Shown here in pieces: positions 52,664 through 60,981 of a DNA stretch of 64,000 bases. The notes beneath the pieces were generated by a model. That model was not told where the DNA came from. It did no database searches and saw only the letters and a list, made by a program, of their open reading frames with translations. The stretch's first letter is position 1. Each line of letters opens with the position of its first letter. Source of the DNA: FEN-1099 sp964511015 (GTDB lineage: Bacteria; Lernaellota; Lernaellaia; Lernaellales; Lernaellaceae); NCBI GenBank assembly GCA_964511015.1, contig CAZEDX010000008.1, positions 1 to 64,000 on the forward strand, in the 5' to 3' direction. A program made the position numbers and the translations under genes.

Positions 52664-54700
52664 ATGAAACGTCTGCTACCACTGTTGTTGCTGCTGCCGT
52701 TGTTAACCGCCGGCACTTCGAACACGCCGGTCTTGCGTTTTCTGCATGCAACGGTATTGGCGCCGGAACTGCCCGCCGATCGACTCGCGCGACAATGGGC
52801 CATATTGACCGCCGCCGGGCACCCGTTTTTGATTCGTGTTGACAGCGCGTTTGTGCGTTCAAACGCACGTCCAACCACCGAGCAAGGGCTGACCTGGCTG
52901 GCGCCAGTTCCTCCAGACGGCTGGATCGTCATGCCGGTCGCGCCGGCCACGCACGTTCCCAGTTTCGTGCGTTGGTGTGGAATACTGCCACCCGACGCCA
53001 AACGAGGACCGGGGTTGGCCGACGGCCATGTGCCGGCCGGTCTGCGTTTGCGCGAAGCGAATCTGCCGGTCAGAACAATAACCGGCGGTTCGACGGCTCT
53101 GGTGAATCAGGTTCTTCGCCGGCCTGACGTCTGGGCCGTCGACGGGTTGCGTCCGCGCTTGCAGACGACCAATGATGTGGTCCGCGCAACCATCGGCGCG
53201 GAAGTAGTACAAGCTGCGCCGTGGAATCTCGATGGCAACGGTGTGGCGCTGGCTATTTGGGATGAAGGCGACATCGATCATCCCGGTCTGGCCGATCGGT
53301 TGACCATCATGCGGCATGCCGATGTCAGCGAGCACTCCACTCACGTTGCCGGGACGATGGCGGGAAACGGTGTGAGCTCGACCGATCGCGAATACCGCGG
53401 TGTGGCACCCGCGGCGACGATCTACTCGTGGAGCTTCGACGATCCGACCGCCGATCTCACTGCCGGCCAGGCCACCGGCGCCTTCTGGGCCAATAACAGC
53501 TGGGTCTACCTGATCAACAACGACGAAGACAACTGCGACTACCTCAACTCCTACGACGAATTTACGGCGCGGTATGACGAGACTACGGTGTCGACCACCG
53601 CCCTGTTCGGCTTTGCCTTTGCCGCGGGAAACATGGGCAGCATGACCGACTGCGGTATTGCTTCGCGAGGCGGCTTCGGCAGTATTCCGCCGCCGGCCAC
53701 CGCCAAGGACGTGATCGCCGTCGGTTCGACCGACGATGGCCGCCAAGCGAGCAGCTTTTCCAGCCGTGGACCCACAGCGGACGGCCGCATCAAACCCGAC
53801 ATCATGGCGCTCGGCTGCGAATCGCCTGGGCGCGGCTATGTCACTTCCACCCTGCCGCCGGATGAATATGGCGGCAGCGGCTGGTGCGGCACCAGCATGG
53901 CTACGCCACAGGTCACCGGCGGCGCGGCGTTGTTGAAGCAACTGGCCGACCAACTCCAACTCGCGTTGCGGCCGGCGTTGATCAAGACCTTGCTCATCGC
54001 GTCGGCGCATCCGTTGACCGATGGCCCCTCGTATGTCACCGGCTGGGGCTCGTTGGACCTGGTTACGGCCGCGGCGATGATGCAACAAGGCGGCTTTGCG
54101 GAGGGGACTGTCACTACCGGCAAAACGGATTATGTGTCGTCATTCGAAGTGCCCGCGGACACGCCCGTGATCGAGCTCACGTTGGCGTGGGACGATCCGG
54201 CCGCGGCGGAAACGGTGGCACGGACACTGGTCAACGATTTGGAATTGCGACTGGTCGATCCCGAAGGAAACGAATACCTACCTTGGACTCTCGACCCGGA
54301 CAACCCAACGGCGGCGGCCGTCGCGGGCGAAGACCATCGCAACAACGTCGAGCAGGTACGTGTCATTTCACCAACGGCCGGGAACTGGACAGTCCGCGTC
54401 TTCGCGGCGAATCTGCTGACCGAACAAGTCTTTTACTTAGCCGGCTGGGTGCTGGGTGATTTGGCGTGCGATGCCGACGGAGACCGGTCGGCTGGAGCGT
54501 CTTGCGGCGGCGACGACTGTGACGATCAGGACCCGGCTTTGCATCCTGGCGCGGAAGACGTGTGCGAAGACGAAATCGACCAGGATTGCGACGGCAAATC
54601 CGATGAATACTGCAGCAGCAATTCCCTGGACCCCCCTGAGGAATCGCCCACCCCTGAAGAGGAAGAAGGGGATGATGACAACGGTTGCGGCTGTTCGTAA
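52664..54700 (+). CDS. Secreted subtilisin-like (S8) protease with MopE-like Cys/Asp domain and acidic tail
   Basis: A 678-residue protein: signal peptide (residues 1-17), propeptide-like region, then an S8 catalytic domain with Asp200 (IWDEGDIDHPG), His227 (HSTHVAGTMAG) and Ser411 (GTSMATPQV). A beta-sandwich P-domain-like region (residues 480-600) follows. Near the C-terminus CDDQDPALHPGAEDVC and DQDCDGKSDEYC form the Cys/Asp repeat known from MopE-type putative metal-binding proteins. The very end is a Pro/Glu/Asp tail closing with DDDNGCGCS. All catalytic residues are present. Tail cysteines may mark surface sorting or anchoring, which is inference. Confidence 0.9.
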   Translation: MKRLLPLLLLLPLLTAGTSNTPVLRFLHATVLAPELPADRLARQWAILTAAGHPFLIRVDSAFVRSNARPTTEQGLTWLAPVPPDGWIVMPVAPATHVPSFVRWCGILPPDAKRGPGLADGHVPAGLRLREANLPVRTITGGSTALVNQVLRRPDVWAVDGLRPRLQTTNDVVRATIGAEVVQAAPWNLDGNGVALAIWDEGDIDHPGLADRLTIMRHADVSEHSTHVAGTMAGNGVSSTDREYRGVAPAATIYSWSFDDPTADLTAGQATGAFWANNSWVYLINNDEDNCDYLNSYDEFTARYDETTVSTTALFGFAFAAGNMGSMTDCGIASRGGFGSIPPPATAKDVIAVGSTDDGRQASSFSSRGPTADGRIKPDIMALGCESPGRGYVTSTLPPDEYGGSGWCGTSMATPQVTGGAALLKQLADQLQLALRPALIKTLLIASAHPLTDGPSYVTGWGSLDLVTAAAMMQQGGFAEGTVTTGKTDYVSSFEVPADTPVIELTLAWDDPAAAETVARTLVNDLELRLVDPEGNEYLPWTLDPDNPTAAAVAGEDHRNNVEQVRVISPTAGNWTVRVFAANLLTEQVFYLAGWVLGDLACDADGDRSAGASCGGDDCDDQDPALHPGAEDVCEDEIDQDCDGKSDEYCSSNSLDPPEESPTPEEEEGDDDNGCGCS

Positions 54701-54718
54701 CCCCATTGGAGGTCAACG

Positions 54719-55009
54719 ATGAAAAGCTTGTCTCTGTTCCTGGTGCTATTGGTCTTGATGGCCGCCTGCAATGACAGCAGCGATGACGACTCCCTGACCA
54801 TGCAAGACTGTTCCGACCTGCTCTACGAGATCTACGACGAATGCAGTCTCACGATGCCGATGGTTGACGGCGAGTATCCAGATCTCGAAGAGGCGCAAGA
54901 CTATTGCGAGCAGGATCAGGTCTTCGACTGGCCGTGCGTCGACGAATGCATTTTCCACAACAAAGGCCTTTGCATGTCGATTAAACTCTGTCTGGAGAAT
55001 TGCGGCTAG
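54719..55009 (+). CDS. Small Cys-rich lipoprotein
   Basis: A 96-residue lipoprotein: signal ending LMAAC, then NDSSDDDS and a domain with eight more cysteines (QDCSDLLYEIYDEC, DYCEQDQVFDWPCVDECIFH, CMSIKLCLENCG). It resembles the small lipoprotein at 11.7-12.1 kb in layout (lipid anchor, Asp-rich start, Cys-rich domain). GGAGG lies six bases before the ATG. It is 18 bases downstream of the subtilase, probably the same transcript. The function is unknown. Confidence 0.8.
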   Translation: MKSLSLFLVLLVLMAACNDSSDDDSLTMQDCSDLLYEIYDECSLTMPMVDGEYPDLEEAQDYCEQDQVFDWPCVDECIFHNKGLCMSIKLCLENCG

Positions 55010-56352
55010 ACAAGATCGGCGAACAGATCGTACAGATCGGTTTCGGATATTTTGGCGCGCACAATCTGCCCTTCGCGGCAGGAATCCTCTCGTGGGGCGC
55101 GAAGGTAGACCACACCGTCGACTTCGGGAGCTTGTTGTGGAAGGCGGCCCACATGCGAGTAGGCCTGTCGGTCGTGTTTATGTAACACCTCTTCCACCAG
55201 CACATCGACGGTTTGACCCACCCTCAGCCGCAAACGGTCGGCGCTGATTTCCTGTTGCCGCGCCATAATCAGATCCACCCGCGCCCGAGCCAGATCGGCG
55301 TCGACCCAGTTCGGCAGGTCGTATGCCGGCGTACCCTCTTCCGGCGACCAGGCGAACGCCCCGACATGGTCGAAACGCCAACGGTTCATGAAAGCAAGCA
55401 GTTCCTCGACATCGTCCTCGGTCTCCCCGGGGTGACCGAGCAGAAACGTGGTGCGAATGGCAAGGTCGGGCGCCAATTCGCGCAACATCGAGACTACTTG
55501 TTCGGTTGAGGCTCGCGTCTGCGGGCGGTTCATTGCCTGGAGCATGCGATCGCTAACGTGCTGCAGCGGCACGTCCAAATACGGCACAACACTCCGGCAG
55601 GCCAGCATGGTGTGCACCAATTCCTCGTCCACCCGCGCCGGATGCACATAGAGCAGCCGCAGCCAGCGCAAGCGCTCGATTTGATCCAGCCGAAGCAGCA
55701 ACTCGGGCAAAGAACGGCTCGGCGAGAGATCCTGTCCGTAACGAGTCAGATCTTGCGCCACTAGGCTAAGCTCGACTACGCCGCCCGCAACCAGACGTTC
55801 GGCTTCCTCTACCACCGCGTTCCATTCCCGACTACGGAACGGTCCGCGCAGACGGCCGATGATGCAGTAGGCGCAATCGTTGGAGCAGCCGTCGGCGATT
55901 TTCAGATAGGCCCGGTACGGCGGCGTCGACAATACACGGGGCAGGTCCACATGGCGAGCCTCGGTGACCGGCGCCAACGCAAGCCGTCGCCCGCCGCCGG
56001 CGACCATTTGCTCGACCAATTCGTCCACTCGCCACAGATCGCCGACGCTGACGATCAAGTCGAGTTCGGGCATGCCGTCGGCCAATTCGTTCAGGTACTT
56101 CTGCGGCAGACATCCGACCGCCGCCAGCCAGCGCGTTTCGCCTTTCTGTTTCGCCTCGGCCTCCTCCAGCAGCGTGTCGACCGATTCCTGGGCAGCGTCC
56201 TCGACAAACGCACAGGTATTGACGATTACAAGGTCCGACGGACCGTCGGCAACCATGGTCCAGCCGCGGCGCAATAGCGCTGTGGCCATCGATTCGCTGT
56301 CGACCAGATTTTTGGCGCAACCCAAACTGACCAGGCGAAATACGCGTTTCAC
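55006..56352 (-). CDS. rimO: Ribosomal protein S12 methylthiotransferase RimO
   Basis: A 448-residue methylthiotransferase that adds a methylthio group to an Asp of ribosomal protein S12. An N-terminal UPF0004 domain has the three auxiliary-cluster Cys (VSLGCAKNLVDSE, Cys12; NTCAFVEDA; AVGCLPQKY). The radical SAM motif is CSNDCAYC (Cys156, 160, 163), and a TRAM domain follows (LRVGQTVDVLVEEVL). The SLGCAKNLVDSE start separates RimO from MiaB. The start is a GTG overlapping the upstream stop (GTGA), with GGAG eight bases before it. Confidence 0.94.
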   Translation of the reverse strand: MKRVFRLVSLGCAKNLVDSESMATALLRRGWTMVADGPSDLVIVNTCAFVEDAAQESVDTLLEEAEAKQKGETRWLAAVGCLPQKYLNELADGMPELDLIVSVGDLWRVDELVEQMVAGGGRRLALAPVTEARHVDLPRVLSTPPYRAYLKIADGCSNDCAYCIIGRLRGPFRSREWNAVVEEAERLVAGGVVELSLVAQDLTRYGQDLSPSRSLPELLLRLDQIERLRWLRLLYVHPARVDEELVHTMLACRSVVPYLDVPLQHVSDRMLQAMNRPQTRASTEQVVSMLRELAPDLAIRTTFLLGHPGETEDDVEELLAFMNRWRFDHVGAFAWSPEEGTPAYDLPNWVDADLARARVDLIMARQQEISADRLRLRVGQTVDVLVEEVLHKHDRQAYSHVGRLPQQAPEVDGVVYLRAPREDSCREGQIVRAKISETDLYDLFADLV

Positions 56353-57326
56353 CGTAGCATCTCCAGAAAGGCTTCCAGGCGGGTCAGCGCCTGCCCGCCC
56401 AGCGGACCAGGGCGATCGCCTTCCAGCGCCAGAACGGGAACCGGCAGTGTCTCGCGCAGAACGATGTCTTCGATCTGCCGGTGACAAAAGGCCTGCAAGT
56501 AATTGATGGCGCCGCGCACGCGCCGGCGCGAAATTTCCGCGCGCAGATCCGCCAGCCGATAGCGCAAGTCGTAAGGATAGGTGTAGCGACAGAACTGCTC
56601 GACCAGATCCGCGCAATCATTGGGCATGGCGAATTGCCGCGGAACTTCGGCAAACACGATGCGTGCGTGGCGCTGTTCGAGCGCTTCAAACAGACCGTCG
56701 AAAATCGGGGGCACACCCAACAGCGCCAGCGGAACATAATCACGTCGTGCGGGCCGAGCGGCCGCTTCCAGTAAAAAGGCGGTCAGCCGACGTTCGAATG
56801 CGTCGGCATCGCCGGCGAAATCGCTGGCGGAAACCAGGTAGTCGTGTAGTTCGCGTGAACAGATCTTTCCCTCGGCCCAAGCCAGGCGATCCAATTCGAC
56901 CAGCTTCTCCCGCAATGGCTTCCACGAACGGCGTACTTCCTCGGCGGCGGTGAGCGAAGTGCCAAGGCGAGCGGCCAAATCGGCCAGCGCCGCGCGCACG
57001 TCGTCCGGTTCCGGGGTATTGGGAAAGCCAAAAGGAATCACTTCGATCCCGCGGTAACCAAGCACTTCCGCCAAAGCCCGAGTGTTGGAGCAGTCGCCGG
57101 TCAGGACGGTGATGACGGCATCGGCTGCACCGGTTCGAACGGCGGCATAGATACCCTTGATCCAGGCACATACGCCCGACGGGAATCCTTCGGTTTCCGC
57201 CAGTTCCAGCAGTCGGCCGCGTTTTGGGTGGGCAAGAAAGGCGTTGTTCAGATCGACCGGCGTGTGACCGGCCGCAATCACAATCTCGTGGGGGATTGTG
57301 GTAGTGATGCCAATACGTTTGCCCAT
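56349..57326 (-). CDS. 2-hydroxyacyl-CoA dehydratase (HGD-D) family protein
   Basis: A 325-residue protein of the family that includes the iron-sulfur subunits of 2-hydroxyglutaryl-CoA dehydratase and BcrB/C-type reductases. Candidate cluster Cys are in FPSGVCAWIKG, TGDCSNTR and AFCHRQIED. The usual partner subunit and the ATP-dependent activator are not adjacent, so this may be a solitary member with another redox role. Coupled to rimO by a four-base overlap. Confidence 0.78.
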   Translation of the reverse strand: MGKRIGITTTIPHEIVIAAGHTPVDLNNAFLAHPKRGRLLELAETEGFPSGVCAWIKGIYAAVRTGAADAVITVLTGDCSNTRALAEVLGYRGIEVIPFGFPNTPEPDDVRAALADLAARLGTSLTAAEEVRRSWKPLREKLVELDRLAWAEGKICSRELHDYLVSASDFAGDADAFERRLTAFLLEAAARPARRDYVPLALLGVPPIFDGLFEALEQRHARIVFAEVPRQFAMPNDCADLVEQFCRYTYPYDLRYRLADLRAEISRRRVRGAINYLQAFCHRQIEDIVLRETLPVPVLALEGDRPGPLGGQALTRLEAFLEMLR

Positions 57327-57344
57327 CGAGATCGTGCCGGAATC

Positions 57345-57683
57345 TCAGTCGCGAACCAAAATGAAGTAGAGCAGCACCCCGGTGATCAGCGCACAACCGA
57401 TAAAAAAAAGTGCGATGTCACCGATGGACGAAGTGCCGGCGACAACGTCAAACGAGCGAAGCTCCGCTTCGGTTTTTTCCAACGTGAAATGGTGCACGGT
57501 GATGTAGGCCCACGTGCCGCAAACCACCAGCAGCAGTTTCTTCCGCGCGCGCGGGAGCACCACCGAGGCCAGGATCAACACCGCGCAGAACGCGAGACCC
57601 AAGGGATTAATGAGCCCCGAAAAGTACTGCCCTTGCCGAAAGGCCGCCATAATCAGTTCCCAGTTGGTGCTCACCCACTCCAT
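57345..57683 (-). CDS. Small membrane protein, unknown function
   Basis: A 112-residue protein with three hydrophobic segments (about residues 24-42, 50-65, 88-109). AGAGGTGG lies three bases before the ATG at 57683. It sits 18 bases upstream of the dehydratase-like gene on the same strand, so they are probably co-transcribed. I recognise no family. Confidence 0.7.
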   Translation of the reverse strand: MEWVSTNWELIMAAFRQGQYFSGLINPLGLAFCAVLILASVVLPRARKKLLLVVCGTWAYITVHHFTLEKTEAELRSFDVVAGTSSIGDIALFFIGCALITGVLLYFILVRD

Positions 57684-57767
57684 CTACCACCTCTTTCGGA
57701 AGGAACAGGTACCATGCGACGCTCGTCCTGTCGGAGCGATTCGAAATCAGTCTACGCGAGGCGCCGG

Positions 57768-58340
57768 CTATAGAGCCGCCAGATCCTGCGTAAGCTTTAC
57801 CAGATCCTTGACCAAGGCCGGTCCTTCTTCAGTGACCTTCATCAGATTGTCCAACGCCTGCTGCAACGACTTGACGACCTGCTGAATCTGGGTCGGATTG
57901 GATACCAAAGACGACGGGTTGGAAACCAACGCCTGACCGGATTTGTAAATCTCCGGCGCATTGGCAATCGCTGTTTCCAAGATCTTCTGAGCAATCTTTA
58001 CATGGTCGCGCGCTTCGTCGATCGCCTTCTTGTTCTTGGATTTTTTCAATTGCTTCAGGTCTTTGCCCACCTTGTTCGACACAAAACGTGCCTGCACGAA
58101 CGCGCCGAAAGTCAAAGCGGACTGCAAGGCAAATTCGTCGACCTTTTTGTTGCCGGCAACAACATAATTAACCTTCTTCTTGGTCAACGCATCCCACTGA
58201 GTTTTTTCATATTTCTTGAGGCTCTTGTCGATATCCGATAGTTTCACTCGCTTCTTTTCCACTTCACCGCATTGTGCGGCCACCAGCGCCAGTGCAAAGG
58301 CGATCATCACCAACAATGCAACCCACGGTCTGCTTCTCAT
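57768..58340 (-). CDS. Exported helical protein, unknown function
   Basis: A 190-residue protein: signal peptide (MRSRPWVALLVMIAFALALV) ending AAQC, which is a poor lipobox, so periplasmic or lipid-anchored is open. The mature part is Lys-rich and helical (KVNYVVAGNKKVDEFALQSA, KSLQQALDNLMKV). GGAGG lies six bases before the ATG and a good promoter precedes it. Confidence 0.78.
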   Translation of the reverse strand: MRSRPWVALLVMIAFALALVAAQCGEVEKKRVKLSDIDKSLKKYEKTQWDALTKKKVNYVVAGNKKVDEFALQSALTFGAFVQARFVSNKVGKDLKQLKKSKNKKAIDEARDHVKIAQKILETAIANAPEIYKSGQALVSNPSSLVSNPTQIQQVVKSLQQALDNLMKVTEEGPALVKDLVKLTQDLAAL

Positions 58341-58377
58341 TTGCGTCCTCCACCAAAAAGATAAACGAACCGGTGAT

Positions 58378-58407
58378 ATCGTAAAAAACTGCTTTCCCTG
58401 GTGTCAA
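58378..58407 (-). promoter_or_regulatory. Sigma-70 promoter of the exported helical protein
   Basis: On the minus strand a perfect TTGACA, 18 bases, TACGAT, about 38 bases before the ATG at 58340. Confidence 0.6.
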
Positions 58408-58436
58408 CTTCTTTTTCCCGGGTGGTGTAATGGATC

Positions 58437-59256
58437 TTGTGTCAGGGTCCAGAAGGCGTCCCGTGACACAATCTACGGTGAAGCGAAACGTACGAGAGGC
58501 GTTGCGTGAAGTCAAACGGTTTGAGTGGGAGGGTGACTACCGCCCACCGGCCCGCGCCGCGATCAGGGAGTTGCTGGAAGAATTGATGCAAGCGACGGTG
58601 GACGAACACCTCGAGGCAATGGCGGCGGCCGGCTTGCCGGACTGGCGCAACGGCCGCTACACGCCGCACTATTTGACCGAGGTCGGCGACGTGGTCTGGG
58701 CGGTCAGCCGCACCCGGAGCTACAGCGTGGGCGAGGTGCTGGGCCGCTACCGCCGCCGCGCGGCGGCGGTCAAGCAGACGGCAGTGGACTGTTTTGTGCT
58801 GGGCGGCTCGACCCGCAAAGTGGGGCAGATGCTGGCCCCGCTGGCGGGCGAGCGGGTCTCGCCGCAGTTGGTCAGCACGCTGGCCCGGCGGTTGGACGCG
58901 CAGGTCGCGGCCTACCAACGGCGGTCAAGCGGGATCTCCACCGAATCAGCCACGCGCAGGACCGGCGGCAGGCGCAGCAGGCGCTGGCCCGCTTCGCCGC
59001 GCACTGGGAGAACACCTACCCGACCGCCGTCAAGTGCGTGCTGGTCGACAGTGAAGAACTGCTGGCCTTCTTCGCAATCAAGGACCGTCAGCGCTGATCG
59101 CACAATTTGATCGAGCGGCGCTTCGTTGAGGTGCGCTGGCGCACCCGCCCGATGGACGTCTTCGCCGACCGCACCTCGATCGAGCGCATCCTTTTCGCGG
59201 TGTTCAGCTACGAAAACCACAAACAGGGAGTCAGCGCGCCCCTACTCGTGACACAA
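58437..59256 (+). mobile_element. IS256-family insertion sequence, decayed
   Basis: TTGTGTCA at 58437-58444 and its complement TGACACAA at 59249-59256 form short terminal inverted repeats around a broken transposase gene. A full IS256 element is about 1.3 kb; this one is about 0.8 kb, so roughly half a kilobase of the core is gone. No clear target duplication is seen. Confidence 0.75.
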
Positions 59257-59265
59257 CACTCTTGA
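58478..59265 (+). pseudogene. IS256-family (mutator-type) transposase, broken
   Basis: The N-terminal part is intact (LREVKRFEWEGDYRPPARAA, EHLEAMAAAGLPDWRNGRY, SPQLVSTLARRLDAQVAAYQ) and resembles IS256 transposases. The frame then shifts near 58920. The continuation (KRDLHRISHAQDRRQAQQAL, WENTYPTAV) is the C-terminal part of the family. A TGA at about 59094 interrupts it just before NLIERRFVEVRWRTRPMDVF. The catalytic DDE core between the two parts is missing. Not functional. Confidence 0.88.
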
Positions 59266-59289
59266 TGCTACCTGATAAGGGGAGTATAT

Positions 59290-59321
59290 CGGGAGCGGAT
59301 ACCAAGCTGATCCGCTCTCGG
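59290..59321 (+). terminator. Possible terminator hairpin between the IS remnant and the cobalt transporter
   Basis: GAGCGGAT and ATCCGCTC pair around a 9-base loop, with some further pairing outside, and TCCTTTTG follows. The T-run is short, so termination is only moderately likely. Confidence 0.45.
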
Positions 59322-59358
59322 GTCCTTTTGTCGTGAATCTTTGTTCCTTCCAGTCTTC

Positions 59359-59386
59359 TTGACGTTGTTAATACTTTTTGTAAAAT
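59359..59386 (+). promoter_or_regulatory. Sigma-70 promoter of the cobalt transporter genes
   Basis: TTGACG, 16 bases, TAAAAT, about 90 bases before the cbiQ start. No cobalamin-riboswitch core (B12 box) is visible in the leader. Confidence 0.65.
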
Positions 59387-59399
59387 CGTGCTACGTTCC

Positions 59400-59480
59400 A
59401 TGGCGGCAAACGAAATGGCGAGGGAGACAAAATTCATGCGCGTCCGCGACCGGCTGGACCGGAAAGCAGAAGAGCAATGA
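59400..59480 (+). CDS. Possible 26-residue leader peptide before cbiQ
   Basis: An ATG-initiated frame of 26 highly charged codons (MAANEMARETKFMRVRD, then a basic and acidic end) whose TGA overlaps the cbiQ ATG. An internal ATG has GGGAG nine bases upstream. It could couple translation to cbiQ, or be chance. Confidence 0.2.
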   Translation: MAANEMARETKFMRVRDRLDRKAEEQ

Positions 59481-60232
59481 GCCGAAAATTGGCCGTCGAC
59501 TCGCCGTTCGCCAATCGCTTGGATGCCCGCATCAAGATCATCGGCGCACTCGCCGCCATCGTGGTCTGTGTCAGCACGCCGGCCGCGGCGTTCGGCGCGT
59601 TCGGTTGCTACGCTGCGGTTTTACTACTGACCATCTTTCTCTCGCGCCTATCATGGCGCCATATTGCCCGTCGCGCACTGGTGATCGTACCTTTCGCGAT
59701 TATGGTCGCTGCGTTCGCGCCGTTCCTGCACGCCGGACAAACCGGCGGCGGCATCAGCCTCGGCCTCGGCGCCTGCTCGGCGTCCCCTCCGGCGCTGGTC
59801 GTCTGGAACGTGGTGATCAAGGCGCTGTTTTCTGTGACCGTGATCGTCGTACTGACCGGCACTACCCCCTTCCCCGAAATGCTGAACGGACTGCGCGGCC
59901 TATGGGTGCCCGAGATTCTGGTGATGCTGCTGTCGTTCACCTATCGCTATTTGTTTGTACTGGGCGACGAACTGCGCCGCCTGCGCCGCGCCCACGCCGC
60001 CCGCGGTTTCCGGGGACGTTGGCTGTGGCAGGCCGCGTCGCTCGGGCGGCTCATCGGCGCGCTTTTCCTGCGCACGTACGAACGCGCCGAACGAGTCTAT
60101 GTGGCGATGGTTTCGCGCGGCTTTACCGGACACTTCCCTCACCTGCCCCGCCTCGCCTGGCGTGTCCGCGACCTAGCGGCGCTGGCCGTTTTCTGCGCGC
60201 CCCTGCTCGTCGCACGATGGATATTGGCATGA
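59477..60232 (+). CDS. cbiQ: Cobalt ECF transporter T component (CbiQ/EcfT)
   Basis: A 251-residue membrane protein with about five TM segments. The two coupling motifs of EcfT are present as AHAARGFRG (about residues 174-182) and MVSRGFTG (about 211-218). It transmits ATP-driven changes from CbiO to a substrate-binding S unit. The N-terminus (DSPFANRLDARIKII) is typical of CbiQ. No CbiM or CbiN lies in the window: upstream are only a promoter and an IS remnant. It overlaps cbiO by four bases. Confidence 0.88.
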   Translation: MSRKLAVDSPFANRLDARIKIIGALAAIVVCVSTPAAAFGAFGCYAAVLLLTIFLSRLSWRHIARRALVIVPFAIMVAAFAPFLHAGQTGGGISLGLGACSASPPALVVWNVVIKALFSVTVIVVLTGTTPFPEMLNGLRGLWVPEILVMLLSFTYRYLFVLGDELRRLRRAHAARGFRGRWLWQAASLGRLIGALFLRTYERAERVYVAMVSRGFTGHFPHLPRLAWRVRDLAALAVFCAPLLVARWILA

Positions 60233-60981
60233 CCGAACCGGCGATTCGTTTGGCCGACGTGACTTTTCAATACCCTGACGGCTTCCGCGCGCTCGACAAC
60301 GTGTCGCTCACGATCCAACCGGGCGAAAAAGTCGGCATCATCGGCCCCAACGGCGCGGGCAAATCGACGCTGCTGCTGCACTTGAACGGAGTACTGCGCG
60401 CCGCCGGCGGCACGGTGAGTGTGCACGGCATCGAGGTCGGCAAGAAAACGCTGCGCCAGGTGCGGCAAATGGTCGGCGTGGTGTTTCAGGACCCGGATGA
60501 TCAGCTTTTCAGCACGACCGTGGCCGAAGATGTCGCTTTCGGCCCGCGCAACCTGGGCCTCCCCGAACCGAAGGTCGCCGAGCGCGTGCGCGAAGCGCTC
60601 TCGCTGGTCGGCTTGGCCGACTTTGCCGGCCGCCTGCCCCAACACCTGAGCTTCGGCCAAAAAAAACGCGTCGCTATCGCCACTGTGTTGTCGATGCAAC
60701 CGCGCGTTTGGGCGTTCGACGAGCCTACGGCCAATCTCGACCCCCAGAGTCAGGCGTCCGTCGAGCAGTTCATCGCCTCGCGCACCGACACCGTGCTGGT
60801 CGTCACGCAGGATCTGTCCTTTGTCGCAGAAGTATGCGCACGGGTGATCGTGCTCGCCGCCGGACGCGTGGCCTACGACGGCGCGTTGGAGGAATTGTTC
60901 GACCGGCCTGATTTTTTGCGCGAACACGGCCTGGCGTTCGAACGCCACTGCCGCGTCTGTGCGCGTATCCGCCGCGCCTAA
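60229..60981 (+). CDS. cbiO: Cobalt ECF transporter ATP-binding protein (CbiO)
   Basis: A 250-residue ABC ATPase: Walker A GPNGAGKST (residues 39-47), Q-loop FQDPDDQLFSTTV (typical of ECF ATPases), signature LSFGQKKRVAIA and Walker B VWAFDEPTANLD. The switch His that usually follows in the VTHDL motif is replaced by Gln194 (VTQDLSF), which may reduce or change ATPase control. The C-terminus ends with a Cys/Arg-rich CRVCARIRRA. Together with CbiQ it would energise cobalt uptake, useful for the many cobalamin-type enzymes of the window. Confidence 0.9.
   Translation: MTEPAIRLADVTFQYPDGFRALDNVSLTIQPGEKVGIIGPNGAGKSTLLLHLNGVLRAAGGTVSVHGIEVGKKTLRQVRQMVGVVFQDPDDQLFSTTVAEDVAFGPRNLGLPEPKVAERVREALSLVGLADFAGRLPQHLSFGQKKRVAIATVLSMQPRVWAFDEPTANLDPQSQASVEQFIASRTDTVLVVTQDLSFVAEVCARVIVLAAGRVAYDGALEELFDRPDFLREHGLAFERHCRVCARIRRA

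Noticed and set aside
58430..59110. Intact transposase frame of 226 codons
   Set aside because: Only the first two thirds match an IS256 transposase; the rest is out of frame, and the catalytic core is missing.
59387..59476. Cobalamin riboswitch upstream of cbiQ
   Set aside because: The leader is only about 90 bases long and no B12-box core or long paired structure is visible.
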